Assembly (NCBI GenBank): GCA_947166385.1
Contig: CAMVEB010000016.1
Span: 1-64,000 of the forward strand
Origin: an uncultured Clostridia bacterium
GTDB taxonomy: Bacteria > Bacillota > Clostridia > Christensenellales > Aristaeellaceae
Direction: 5' to 3'
DNA: 64,000 nt
In this document: positions 1 through 10,382 of the stretch, one piece after another
How positions within the stretch are numbered: position 1 is the stretch's first letter
How the letters are laid out: each line of letters opens with the position of its first letter
The notes under the pieces: generated by a model
What the model saw: the letters and a program-made list of their open reading frames with translations, nothing else
Told to the model about the DNA's origin: nothing
Databases searched by the model: none
Position numbers and translations under genes: made by a program

Positions 1-58
1 GTATCGTTTTCAAGGTTCGCTCGCTCTCTCCCTCGCTTCCGCTCGGGCGAGCTTGCAT

Positions 59-87
59 AGAATAGCAAAACAAAACGGGAATGTCAA
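59..87 (-). promoter_or_regulatory. Strong promoter reading out of the left window edge
   Basis: On the minus strand there is a perfect -35 TTGACA (82-87), a 17-base spacer and a -10 TATTCT (59-64). Transcription would start near 52 and leave the window. The transcribed sequence is G+C rich, contains a GCTCGC/GCGAGC self-complementary pair, and then reads CCTTGAAAAC. That last string resembles motifs found in Firmicute rRNA leaders and spacers. An rRNA operon just outside the window is my inference. Confidence 0.6.
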
Positions 88-100
88 GCGTTTTTTTATG

Positions 101-155
101 AAAAAAAATAAAAAAATGAAGGAATTTCAAGGCCTCCGGACGATGCCATTCCTTC
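101..155 (-). terminator. Rho-independent terminator after mnmA
   Basis: The arms GAAGGAAT (118-125) and ATTCCTTC (148-155) pair perfectly. On the minus strand they are followed by two T-runs, seen as A-rich sequence at 101-116 on the plus strand. It lies about 30 bases past the mnmA stop and closes the operon of ECF S-component, coaX, hom, HAD-tmk and mnmA. It also insulates the outward promoter to its left. Confidence 0.75.
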
Positions 156-183
156 ACTTCAAAAACGTTCGTGTTTTGATCCG

Positions 184-2579
<2,396 letters not shown>

Positions 2580-3842
2580 TTAATCTTCCACCCGAATGAC
2601 ATTCTGCACCTGGCACCGATCCGGATTCAGGCTCTTCACCACCTGCTGCACCGCCTTCTCGGAGGCCATATGGGTAATCACGATCAGCGTGGCTTTTCCA
2701 TCCGCGTCCGCGTCCTTCTGGAGCATGGCGGAAACGGAAATGCCGGCCTCCGCCAGCCTGCCCGTCACCTCCGCCAGCACACCCGGCTCGTCCTTGGCCT
2801 TCATGCGGATGAAATACTTGCTCATCCAGTCATCCGCCACCGGCTTTGCCTTCTCCTGGATATAGGGCATGGGATGAACCGCGTTCTGCGCCGCCTGGAT
2901 GATATCCCCGACAATCGCGCTGGCCGTGGGCGCGTCTCCGGCGCCCCGGCCTTCCAGCATCATATCCTTAAAGGAATGCCCGTAGAGGTAGACGGCGTTC
3001 AGCGATCCGTCCACCCGGGCCAGCGGATGATCCGCCGGCAGGAAGACCGGATGCACCCGGGCCTCAATGGTATCCCCGTTATCCTTGCCGATGGCCAGCA
3101 GCTTCAGCACATATCCCATTTCCCGGCCGAAGGCGATATCCTCGGAGTTGATCTTTGTGATCCCCTCCCGGTAGACATTCTCGACCTTCACCCGGCTGTG
3201 GAACGCCAGGGAGCCCAGGATGCTCAGCTTATACTGAGCGTCCATGCCTTCCACATCCGCCGCGGGATTCGGCTCCGCCAGGCCCAGCCGCTGCGCGTCC
3301 TTCAGGATCGTCTCATATTCCGCGCCTTCCGCGGCCATCCGGGTCAGGATATAGTTCGTCGTCCCGTTGACAATCCCCATGATCTGGCGGATCTGATTCG
3401 CGATCAGGGGACTCTGGATCGCGTTGATGATCGGGATCGCCCCGCCTACGCTCGCCTCGTAATACAGGCCGGCGCCGGTCTTCCGCGCCATCGCCCGCAG
3501 CTCATCAAAATGCAGGGAGAGCGCCATCTTATTCGCTGTGACGACGGACTTGCCGTTCTCCAGCGCGCGCAGCATCATGGAAGCCGCCGGCTGCTCCCCG
3601 CCCAGGAACTCGCAAACCACGGAAATCTCCGGATCCTCCAGGATATCATTCTTATCGGTGGTCAGCACCTCCTCCGGCACTTCCCTGCCGCCGTGGATCC
3701 TGACATCCAGGACGAGCGCTTTCTTCACGCGCAGTTTCACGCCGGTCCTGGTGGCTGTTTCCTCCCCGAATTCACGGATCAGATCCCACACGCCGCCGCC
3801 GATATTGCCCAGTCCCAGCAAGCCCAGTACTACTTCCTTCAT
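2580..3842 (-). CDS. hom: Homoserine dehydrogenase
   Basis: This enzyme reduces aspartate semialdehyde to homoserine with NAD(P)H, the branch step to threonine and methionine. The Rossmann motif GLGNIGGG is at residues 10-17. The catalytic region carries NGTTNYILT and the conserved DVEGMDAQYKLSIL stretch. The C-terminal 75 residues (about 345-420) look like an ACT domain starting FIRMKAKDEPGVLAEVTG, which usually gives feedback inhibition by threonine. At 420 residues it has the full length of the ACT-containing class. The start overlaps the coaX stop as ATGA, so the two are probably translationally coupled. Co-transcription with coenzyme A genes is not an obvious pathway link. Confidence 0.96.
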   Translation of the reverse strand: MKEVVLGLLGLGNIGGGVWDLIREFGEETATRTGVKLRVKKALVLDVRIHGGREVPEEVLTTDKNDILEDPEISVVCEFLGGEQPAASMMLRALENGKSVVTANKMALSLHFDELRAMARKTGAGLYYEASVGGAIPIINAIQSPLIANQIRQIMGIVNGTTNYILTRMAAEGAEYETILKDAQRLGLAEPNPAADVEGMDAQYKLSILGSLAFHSRVKVENVYREGITKINSEDIAFGREMGYVLKLLAIGKDNGDTIEARVHPVFLPADHPLARVDGSLNAVYLYGHSFKDMMLEGRGAGDAPTASAIVGDIIQAAQNAVHPMPYIQEKAKPVADDWMSKYFIRMKAKDEPGVLAEVTGRLAEAGISVSAMLQKDADADGKATLIVITHMASEKAVQQVVKSLNPDRCQVQNVIRVED

Positions 3843-4624
3843 TGTCCTTTTTCTCCTTCCGTCCGATTCCGTTCATAGATCATCCGCAGCCCTTTCAGGG
3901 TCAGCAATCCATCCAGCTTATCGATCGCCTTGCTTTCCTCGGCAATCATCAGGGCCATTCCGCCCGTCGCCACCACATACGCTTCCTTGCCCAGCTCCTG
4001 CTTGATTTTCCGCACAATATTGCGGACCAGGCCGACGTAGCCGTAGTACATGCCGCTCTGCAGGTTGGTCAGCGTCGTCCTCCCGATCACATTATCCGGC
4101 TTTGCCAGCTCAAACCGGGGCAGCTTCGCGGTTCCCGTGACCAGCGCCTCACTGCTCAGCTTGATGCCCGGACAGATCGTGCCCCCGAGGAAGGATCCGT
4201 CCTCATCCAGGACACCGAAAGTCGTCGCCGTACCGAAATCGATAAAGATACAGGGCCCGCCGTACTCCTCGTAGGCCGCGACCGCGTTGGCAATCCGGTC
4301 GCTGCCCAGCTCCCGGGAATTCTCATACTTAATGTTGATGCCGGTCTTCACTCCCGGCGCCACGAAAAGCGGCGTCTGACCGAAATAATTCAGGAGCATA
4401 TGCTCAATCGTGAAGTTGATCGTCGGCACCACGCTGGAGACGATAATCCCATCCACCACATCCACCGGCACGCCTTCATGCGCAAACATGGATGTCAGCC
4501 TCACGCCGTATTCATCCGAAGTGGAGGAGACGTTCGTTGACATCCGCCAGTACTTGTACATCTCTTTGCCGTCGAAAAGCGCCGTCTTGATATTGGTATT
4601 CCCGATATCCATCGTCAGAATCAT
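3839..4624 (-). CDS. coaX: Type III pantothenate kinase
   Basis: CoaX phosphorylates pantothenate, the first step of coenzyme A synthesis. The type III family is recognised by the N-terminal ATP-site motif DIGNTN (residues 6-11), by GSDRIANAVAAYE and by FIDFGTATTFGVLD in the ASKHA fold. I chose the ATG at 4622-4624 (MILTMDIGN), because AAGGAG sits 9 bases before it; an ATG 21 bases upstream has no ribosome site. The product is 261 residues, typical for the family. The gene follows an ECF S-component that probably imports pantothenate, so import and trapping are in one operon. The short spacer to that gene (4625-4680) holds imperfect repeats of ATTCAACATCAGAC on the plus strand. Confidence 0.95.
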   Translation of the reverse strand: MILTMDIGNTNIKTALFDGKEMYKYWRMSTNVSSTSDEYGVRLTSMFAHEGVPVDVVDGIIVSSVVPTINFTIEHMLLNYFGQTPLFVAPGVKTGINIKYENSRELGSDRIANAVAAYEEYGGPCIFIDFGTATTFGVLDEDGSFLGGTICPGIKLSSEALVTGTAKLPRFELAKPDNVIGRTTLTNLQSGMYYGYVGLVRNIVRKIKQELGKEAYVVATGGMALMIAEESKAIDKLDGLLTLKGLRMIYERNRTEGEKGQ

Positions 4625-4680
4625 GGACGGTTTCTCCTTCTTCATTCAACATCAGACTTATTCAACATCAGACCTGAACA

Positions 4681-5286
4681 TCAGATCAGTTTTGCCTTTT
4701 TCAGCGCGGAGCACGCCGCGCCGGTTACCACGGCCGCCACCGCCATCTCCACCACCGCGTTGATCCCGACGGAAGTGATGATATAAAGGAAAACGCCCTT
4801 CTCCGCAATCGGCCCGGCCAGCTTCTCCGTGGCGCCAAAGAACAGCACCAGCAGGGACATGAAGAACAGCGTGTTGAAAAACGCCGCGGAAAACCCTGTC
4901 ACCGCTCCGCGGACATACAGCGGCGCCTTTGTTTTACCCATGCCCCGGTATACCAGCGCCGCCAGCACCCCGACCATCAGACGGGAAACAAACCGCTGGA
5001 TGAACATCAGGACCGGGCTGTAGTTCACCAGCGCCGCGCCCAGGGCGCTGGACCCGAAAATCCCGAAGCACTGGAGAAAACTGATCAGGCCGAAAGCCCC
5101 GCCGACGATCATCCCGCCGGGCAGACCCATGGCGATGGCGGCAATCGCCACCGGAATCATATTGAACGTAATGCTCAGCCCCATGGGCATGGGAATGTTG
5201 ACATATGCCAGGACGATCAAAACCGCCACCAGCATCGCCAGCAGCGTCATCCGCGCAACCTTCGTGCGCCCTGTGTTGTTTGTCAT
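4681..5286 (-). CDS. ECF transporter S-component, probable pantothenate uptake (PanT-like)
   Basis: This is a 201-residue integral membrane protein with five or six hydrophobic helices and a short basic N-terminus. Alanine- and glycine-rich helices and a long loop before the last helix fit substrate-binding S-components of energy-coupling factor importers. These work with a shared EcfA/A'/T module that is not in this window. The immediate neighbour coaX suggests pantothenate as ligand, and this pairing is common in Firmicutes. The substrate is inferred from context only. The ATG is preceded by GGAGG at good spacing. It is the first gene of an operon that starts at the promoter 5400-5427. Confidence 0.85.
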   Translation of the reverse strand: MTNNTGRTKVARMTLLAMLVAVLIVLAYVNIPMPMGLSITFNMIPVAIAAIAMGLPGGMIVGGAFGLISFLQCFGIFGSSALGAALVNYSPVLMFIQRFVSRLMVGVLAALVYRGMGKTKAPLYVRGAVTGFSAAFFNTLFFMSLLVLFFGATEKLAGPIAEKGVFLYIITSVGINAVVEMAVAAVVTGAACSALKKAKLI

Positions 5287-5399
5287 GGTGCGTTCCTCCG
5301 TTCAGGCTCCTTCCGGATGCCTGTCGAATCATTATATTTCCGCGTTCGCCTGCGTCCGGGGCCGCAGCTCCCGGCGCTGAACTTCGTGCGGATGTTCCT

Positions 5400-5427
5400 A
5401 TTATACAAAAAAACGCGGGAATGTAAA
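5400..5427 (-). promoter_or_regulatory. Promoter of the ECF S-component / coaX / hom / tmk / mnmA operon
   Basis: On the minus strand TTTACA (5422-5427), a 16-base spacer and a perfect TATAAT (5400-5405). The -35 lies inside the loop of the terminator at 5406-5441, so the upstream gene's terminator and this promoter are interlocked. The start to the ATG leaves a leader of about 105 bases that includes G+C-rich self-complementary sequence. Confidence 0.65.
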
Positions 5428-5441
5428 GAAACATGCCCGCG
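5406..5441 (-). terminator. Terminator after the TlpA-like gene
   Basis: CGCGGG (5414-5419) pairs with CCCGCG (5436-5441), flanked by A-runs on the left and the right of the plus strand. It can therefore terminate in either direction. On the minus strand it is followed by seven T and lies some 35 bases past the stop of the TlpA-like gene. Confidence 0.8.
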
Positions 5442-5474
5442 AAAAAACAAGGCTCCGGAACCCGGACTGTCCGT

Positions 5475-7214
5475 CTACTCCTTCGTCACGGTGATGGTTA
5501 ATGTGCCGTATTCCTCCTCCGTATAAGCCTCGAACGTCTCGTCCCAGGTGTATCCCTCCGGCGCGTCCACAATCTCCAGGTGATACCTGTACGGTTCCCC
5601 GCTGAAGACAATGATCCCGTCCCCGTCGCTCTCCTTCGGGGTGCACGCGGTATCGGTACAGAAATTGACCACCACCTCCGGGACAGGATCCCCGTTCTGA
5701 TCCACCACCTTCACCGTGTAGGCCGAAGACGCCGTCTCCCCGGTTTCTTCCCGCGGTCCTCCGCCGTCCGCAAAGCGCCATGCGACCGTATATCCGTACT
5801 GGGCCACATAATCCACCAGGCCGTCCACCGCGTCCTCCGAATAGAAGACGGCCACCGTGAACTGTTCCCCCAGCTGCTCCGGCCGCGTGCCGGGGGCCGC
5901 GATCAGGGAGATCACCTGGGTCGCCTGCCTGTTCACCGGGATGATCCATTCATATCCGCTTCCGTCCGCCTTCTGCTTTCCGGGCAGCACCGTACTGTCC
6001 GCCAGGACAAACGCCGTCTCCGGATCCGCGTCCTCCCCCAGCTCCATTTCCAGCCGGATGCTGTCGCCGTAAGCAACCCACACCTCATTCACCGGCAGGG
6101 CCTGCGGCACCACGCCGGCGGGATCGTCAAAAATCACCTGGCGCATATCGTCCATGATCAGCCGCATCTTTGTCTCCGGGCTGACCGGCCGCGCCGGCAC
6201 CGCCGCCAGCAGCTCCGCCGCCTCCGCGCCGCTCACCTGCCGGACATCCGCGACCCGGACCAGGTCCTCCCCCTCGGCCACATACTCGTCCTTCCGGTAT
6301 CCGAAAGCGATCTCATGCTCCCCGGCCGGGAGCGCGATGGCCCAGTCTGTCCAGGGATGCTCCCCGGTGAAACATTTGACTTCTTTCCCATCCACGGATA
6401 CAAACAGAACGTCCATCGCAAACTCGGTGGAGGTCAGGAAGCGGAAAGCCAGCGCGTCTCCCTCCTGCGCCGTGACCGTGGTATAGACCGCCGCCGTGGT
6501 CAGGTCCACCCCCGTATTGGAGGAAATCAGCCCCTGCTCTCCGTTCCCGGCGGGAACCATCGGCCAGGCATTCCTGCCCTCCCCGTTCCGGAAGAGCAGC
6601 GCGCTGCCTTCGGCATTGGCCGCCGCGCTCAGTTCCTCCGGGGAAACCCCTTCCGACGCCCGCGGAGGCGGGAAAGCTGTCAGCGTCTGCGTCTGCGTGT
6701 AGCTGTCATCCGTGAAATAGTCAAACAGCGCCGCAAATTTCTCCGCCGAAGGCTCCGCTCCGGCATGCACCAGCGCCACTTTGCCAAAACGGTCGATCAC
6801 CACGGTGGTGGGGATCCCGGTCGAGACAAACCGGCTGGCCAGGTTCGTCGCCGAATCGCTGCCGACCGCAAAGGTCATCCCGTGGGATGCCGCATAGTCC
6901 TGCAGCCGCTCCTTCGTATCCGCCGGATCTATGCTCAGCGCGATCACCGCCGCCCGGTCGCTGAACTGCTGATAGGCTTCCTCCATATAGGGGAACTCCA
7001 TCTCGCAGGGGCCGCAGTAAATCGCCCACAGGTTCAGCAGCACCATCTTTTTCTCCCGCAGGGCCCCGCTCAGCGAAAAGGTTTCCCCGTCAATCGTTTC
7101 CACGGAGAAATCCTCCAGCGTCTTCCCCAGCATGGGATGATCCTCCGCTCCCGCTCCCGCGGTGATCCACAGGGCCGCCAGGCATACCAGCAAGATACAA
7201 ATCGCCTTTTTCAT
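5475..7214 (-). CDS. Secreted TlpA-like redoxin protein with C-terminal Cna-B-like domain
   Basis: This is a 579-residue exported protein. A signal peptide covers about residues 1-23. A TlpA/ResA-type thioredoxin domain (about 25-170) has the active site CGPC at 67-70 inside NLWAIYCGPCEMEFP, followed by the cis-proline region GIPTTVVID. The middle region (about 190-500) is not recognised and looks like beta-rich extracellular domains. The last 75 residues resemble a Cna-B fold (VKVVDQNGDPVPEV, then YHLEIVDAPEGY). The start is the ATG with AAGGAG 10 bases upstream; an ATG 27 bases earlier lacks one. The likely role is extracytoplasmic thiol-disulfide exchange, with the redox partner unknown. 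No lipobox or LPXTG motif is seen. Confidence 0.8.
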   Translation of the reverse strand: MKKAICILLVCLAALWITAGAGAEDHPMLGKTLEDFSVETIDGETFSLSGALREKKMVLLNLWAIYCGPCEMEFPYMEEAYQQFSDRAAVIALSIDPADTKERLQDYAASHGMTFAVGSDSATNLASRFVSTGIPTTVVIDRFGKVALVHAGAEPSAEKFAALFDYFTDDSYTQTQTLTAFPPPRASEGVSPEELSAAANAEGSALLFRNGEGRNAWPMVPAGNGEQGLISSNTGVDLTTAAVYTTVTAQEGDALAFRFLTSTEFAMDVLFVSVDGKEVKCFTGEHPWTDWAIALPAGEHEIAFGYRKDEYVAEGEDLVRVADVRQVSGAEAAELLAAVPARPVSPETKMRLIMDDMRQVIFDDPAGVVPQALPVNEVWVAYGDSIRLEMELGEDADPETAFVLADSTVLPGKQKADGSGYEWIIPVNRQATQVISLIAAPGTRPEQLGEQFTVAVFYSEDAVDGLVDYVAQYGYTVAWRFADGGGPREETGETASSAYTVKVVDQNGDPVPEVVVNFCTDTACTPKESDGDGIIVFSGEPYRYHLEIVDAPEGYTWDETFEAYTEEEYGTLTITVTKE

Positions 7215-7252
7215 GAATTCTGTTCTCCTTGTCCCTGCCATCCTCCGATGGG

Positions 7253-7486
7253 TCAGTAGATTGTCTCCATCTCTTCCCGGATCCCGTATCTGCGCCGGAA
7301 GGCTTCCAGGTCCTCCGGGGAGCGAATCAGCATCACATCATGAAACTGTCCGGTTCCCTTCTCCAGAAACCCCGCCGTCTTCTCCCCGGTGCAGATGCTG
7401 CTGCGAATTACCGGCTTCATGCGTTCCCGGTCATACTCCTGCCGGGGCGTTTCCGCTTTCTTCCGGAAGAATCCCACTTTCCTCAC
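7253..7486 (-). CDS. Small conserved-looking protein of unknown function (77 aa)
   Basis: The product is short, charged and probably cytoplasmic, and I do not assign a function. The sequence has a basic N-terminus, the stretch KPVIRSSICTGEKTAGF, and a C-terminal segment MLIRSPEDLEAFRRRYG. From memory, short clostridial proteins of this kind are sometimes auto-labelled aspartate dehydrogenase, but 77 residues is far too small for that enzyme. The ATG has an upstream GGTGAGG ribosome-site-like sequence. It lies between the serine hydrolase gene (25 bases upstream) and the TlpA-like gene (38 bases downstream), so co-transcription is likely. Confidence 0.6.
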   Translation of the reverse strand: MRKVGFFRKKAETPRQEYDRERMKPVIRSSICTGEKTAGFLEKGTGQFHDVMLIRSPEDLEAFRRRYGIREEMETIY

Positions 7487-7510
7487 CTCCGGTGTTCTTC
7501 TCTGCCCGGT

Positions 7511-8683
7511 TCACAGGCTCAGTTCGGATGCCAGAATATTCCGGCATTTCCTTGACACCGCCGCGGTTCCCGTATCCGGGGCGTTCTGACAGAGCAGGAA
7601 GGTGATTTCTTCCTGCGGCAGATTTGCAAAATAGGTGCCCAGCCAGCCATCCCAGCCGTATTCCCCCTGCCCGGTAAAGATACTGCAGCTCTCCGGCCGG
7701 TCGCATACCCGCATCAGGCAGCCATAGTTATAGCCGCACAGGCTGTCCCACAGATCCTTCCGGACGTCAGGTCCCAGCCGCGGCGCCGTCATGAAGCGGA
7801 CCGCCGCCGGGGAAAGGATTCGCCTGCCCCGGTATTCGCCCTGCTGCATCAGCATCGTTCCAAAGGCCGCATAGTCATCCAGCGTGGAGACCAGACCCGC
7901 TCCTCCGGACTCGAAAGCCGGCTCCCGGTCGTACCGGCCCACCGCCAGATGGAGGCTCCTGAATTCTTCCAGCCCGCCGGGGACCCGCCGGTAACAGGTG
8001 ACCAGCCGATCCCGCTTCTCCTCCGGCACATGGAATCCCGTATCCTTCATGCCCAGGGGCTCAAAAAGCTCCTCCCGCAGGAAGGCTCCGAAGCGCCTGC
8101 CGGTGGCCGCCTCGATGACCGCGCCCAGCACATCCGCGCAGGTGCTGTAACGCCATCCGGTTCCCGGGTCAAAGGCCAGCGGCTGTTCTCCCAGCCGGTT
8201 GCAGAATTCCACCGTGCCCATGCCGCCGCCCTGCAGGATCAGCTCCTGATCCGCCTCAAACACCCGCGCGGCATACTGCCCGGCCGCATCCGCATCCGGA
8301 TAGCACAGCCCGGCCGTCATCGTCATCAGCTCCAGAATCCACGGCGCCCGCAGCGCCGGGCGGACCGTTCCGTCCGCCTGCACCACCTTCGCATTCCGGA
8401 ACCCGGGCAGATACTGATCCACCCCGGCCATCAGATCTATCTCTCCCCGATCCGCCAGGATCATGACCGCCGCCGCGGTGATCGGTTTGGACTGGCTGTA
8501 GAGACGGAAAATGGAATCGCGGCTGACCGGCTTCCCGCTTTCCCGATCCGCCAGGCCGGCCTGCGCATAGCAGAGCTCCTGCCCCTTCCGGGTCACCAGG
8601 AGCGTGATTCCCGCCGCCTCGTAGTTCGCCACCGCCCTCTCCAGGCATTCCGTCAGCTTCCGGGTCAGCCGTTCTTTCTGCAT
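7511..8683 (-). CDS. Serine hydrolase of the beta-lactamase class C / esterase family
   Basis: This 390-residue protein has the class C penicillin-binding fold motifs. The nucleophile motif S63-x-x-K66 lies in LYSQSKPITAAAVMIL, and the Tyr motif is GWRYSTCADVLGAVIE. The C-terminal region contains GWDGWLGTYFANLPQEE in place of the classical KTG box. Proteins like this act as esterases, D-aminopeptidases or transesterases as often as true beta-lactamases. No signal peptide is visible, which argues against a periplasmic or wall beta-lactamase. The start is the ATG preceded by CGGAGGCGGAATC; the longer frame upstream has no such site. The substrate is unknown. Confidence 0.85.
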   Translation of the reverse strand: MQKERLTRKLTECLERAVANYEAAGITLLVTRKGQELCYAQAGLADRESGKPVSRDSIFRLYSQSKPITAAAVMILADRGEIDLMAGVDQYLPGFRNAKVVQADGTVRPALRAPWILELMTMTAGLCYPDADAAGQYAARVFEADQELILQGGGMGTVEFCNRLGEQPLAFDPGTGWRYSTCADVLGAVIEAATGRRFGAFLREELFEPLGMKDTGFHVPEEKRDRLVTCYRRVPGGLEEFRSLHLAVGRYDREPAFESGGAGLVSTLDDYAAFGTMLMQQGEYRGRRILSPAAVRFMTAPRLGPDVRKDLWDSLCGYNYGCLMRVCDRPESCSIFTGQGEYGWDGWLGTYFANLPQEEITFLLCQNAPDTGTAAVSRKCRNILASELSL

Positions 8684-8761
8684 GATTCCGCCTCCGTTTT
8701 CATGATCATAAGGAACGCCGCCGGCACCCGCTGACCGGGCGCCGGCGGCGCACAATAAGCC

Positions 8762-9511
8762 TCAGTCTTCGTCTTCCTCGTCATCCGGCAGATCCGCATT
8801 ATGATAGACATTCTGCACATCATCGTTTTCCTCCAGGAGATCCAGCATTTTCTGGATCTTCTGGATTGTATCCGGATCCGTGACCTCCACGGTGTTCTGC
8901 GGGATCTTCTGCACTTCGGCGGACAGGAAGGCAAAACCCTGCTTCTCCAGATTCTCCCGGACCGCACTGAAGTCGTTGGGAGCGGTCAGGATTTCGTATA
9001 CATCCTCTTCAACCTTGACATCTTCCGCTCCGGCTTCCAGCGCGACCATCATCATCTCATCCTCGTCGCTGCCAGGTTCCCGTTCCACCACCAGCACGCC
9101 GCGCTCATCAAACATGAATCCCACGGAACCGGTCGTCCCCAGGTTGCCGCCGTACTTGGCAAAGCAGTGGCGCACATCGCTGGCTGTCCTGTTCCGGTTG
9201 TCGGAAATGGTATCCACAATCACAGCGACGCCGCCGGGGGCGTATCCTTCATAGGTGATCTCTTCATAAACCACGTTGCTGAGTTCACCGCTCGCCTTCT
9301 TGATGGAGCGCTGAATGTTATCATTCGGCATGTTGTTGGCTTTGGCCTTGGCGATGATATCCCGCAGCTTGCCGTTGGACTCGGGATTGGCGCCGCCTTC
9401 CCGCACCGCAATCGCGATCTCGCGGCCGATCTTGGTAAACACCGCGCCGCGCTGCGCATCCGCCTTGCCCTTTTTCGCCTGAATATTATGCCACTTGGAA
9501 TGACCGGACAT
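8762..9511 (-). CDS. yebC: YebC/PmpR/TACO1 family protein
   Basis: This is a full-length 249-residue member of the widespread YebC family, opening with the signature [22 protein letters not shown] and carrying the later hallmark [19 protein letters not shown]. Family members have been described as transcription regulators, and more recently as ribosome-associated factors that relieve stalling. Nothing here decides between these. The C-terminus is strongly acidic. The ATG has GGAGGG six bases upstream, and the gene has its own promoter at 9545-9574. It lies downstream of a VanX-like dipeptidase gene with no obvious functional link. Confidence 0.95.
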   Translation of the reverse strand: MSGHSKWHNIQAKKGKADAQRGAVFTKIGREIAIAVREGGANPESNGKLRDIIAKAKANNMPNDNIQRSIKKASGELSNVVYEEITYEGYAPGGVAVIVDTISDNRNRTASDVRHCFAKYGGNLGTTGSVGFMFDERGVLVVEREPGSDEDEMMMVALEAGAEDVKVEEDVYEILTAPNDFSAVRENLEKQGFAFLSAEVQKIPQNTVEVTDPDTIQKIQKMLDLLEENDDVQNVYHNADLPDDEEDED

Positions 9512-9544
9512 GTTATCCCTCCCAGAAAATCAACAATATGGGGT

Positions 9545-9574
9545 ATTATATCATCCGAAATTCAGCCTCGTCAA
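9545..9574 (-). promoter_or_regulatory. Promoter of yebC
   Basis: On the minus strand TTGACG (9569-9574), an 18-base spacer and a perfect TATAAT (9545-9550). The -10 is preceded by TGA, giving an extended -10. The start lies about 30 bases before the yebC ATG. Confidence 0.7.
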
Positions 9575-9583
9575 GCGCTGCGT

Positions 9584-10204
9584 TCACCGAACCGGGAAAG
9601 TGAAGTACGTATCCGGATAAGGTTCGTTCTCCAGCGTATAATGCCACCACTCGGATGAAATCGGCCTGAAGCCGTGCCGCAGCATGACATCGCGCAGGAT
9701 CATCCGGTTCGCATACTGTTCCTCCGTGATCCCCCGACAGTCCGGATGACTCAGCTCCCCGAAAAAATCAAAGGGGCCGCCCATATCAAGATCCTTCTGC
9801 GCGCGCATGTCAAACAGCGTCAGATCCACCGTGCTGCCCCGGCTGTGACCGGAATGCCCGGCGATGTAGCCGCCGGGGATCAGGAGCGCTTTTTCAACAT
9901 CGGGATAAAAGAAAGCCTTCATCCGGATATCGTCCGGATCCGCTGCCCAGCGCATGAAGTGGTCCACGGCCTGCTGCGGGCGGTAAGCGTCATAGATCCT
10001 GAGCCGGTATCCCCCGGAGACCATCTCATCACTGACCTGCTTCAGCCGCTCCGCCGCTTCCCGCGTCATCATCGCCACAGGCTGCTCATACCCGTCAATC
10101 CTGGATCCGACGAAATTGAACGTCGAAAAATAGCGGATCTCCAGGATCACATCCGGAACCGCTTCCCCGATGGACACAAAACCCGACGCGTTCTCTGAAA
10201 ACAT
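9584..10204 (-). CDS. D-Ala-D-Ala dipeptidase, VanX/M15D family
   Basis: This is a zinc dipeptidase of 206 residues, the usual VanX size. Metal ligands are visible: H120 and D127 in SGHSRGSTVD, and the pair E185 and H188 in SEWWHY. The substrate-positioning Arg75 lies in YDAYRPQQA. Known relatives cleave D-Ala-D-Ala either for glycopeptide resistance or for wall turnover and nutrition. No vanH, vanA or vanRS genes are near, so a resistance role is not supported and recycling is more likely. No signal peptide is seen, indicating cytoplasmic action. The ATG has AGGAG six bases upstream, and the gene has its own promoter at 10240-10268. Confidence 0.92.
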   Translation of the reverse strand: MFSENASGFVSIGEAVPDVILEIRYFSTFNFVGSRIDGYEQPVAMMTREAAERLKQVSDEMVSGGYRLRIYDAYRPQQAVDHFMRWAADPDDIRMKAFFYPDVEKALLIPGGYIAGHSGHSRGSTVDLTLFDMRAQKDLDMGGPFDFFGELSHPDCRGITEEQYANRMILRDVMLRHGFRPISSEWWHYTLENEPYPDTYFTFPVR

Positions 10205-10239
10205 AGGAGGCTCCTTGCTGTCAACGTATCACCGCTGCC

Positions 10240-10268
10240 ATTTTACTGCAAGCATCTGCTGTTTTCAA
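10240..10268 (-). promoter_or_regulatory. Promoter of the VanX-like gene
   Basis: On the minus strand TTGAAA (10263-10268), a 17-base spacer and TAAAAT (10240-10245), giving a leader of about 30 bases to the ATG at 10204. Confidence 0.65.
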
Positions 10269-10324
10269 GACGGACACATTTCCGCACCCATGAGATTCCC
10301 TCGGAACAAGAACACAATCAAAAC

Positions 10325-10353
10325 TTTTCAAACCGGGTTGTTCGGTGTAAGAT
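10325..10353 (+). promoter_or_regulatory. Probable promoter of asnA
   Basis: TTTTCA (10325-10330), a 17-base spacer and TAAGAT (10348-10353), about 30 bases before the asnA ATG. The -35 is weak. It is divergent from the VanX-gene promoter. Confidence 0.45.
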
Positions 10354-10382
10354 ACGTTTAGTTTTTTTCAGGAGGGATCCCC

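Noticed and set aside
7253-7486. Reading the 77-aa protein as aspartate dehydrogenase
   Set aside because: Too short for the enzyme and no Rossmann motif; left as unknown.
9584-10204. VanX-like gene as a vancomycin resistance determinant
   Set aside because: No vanH, vanA/B or vanRS neighbours. Stand-alone dipeptidases of this type are common in wall turnover.
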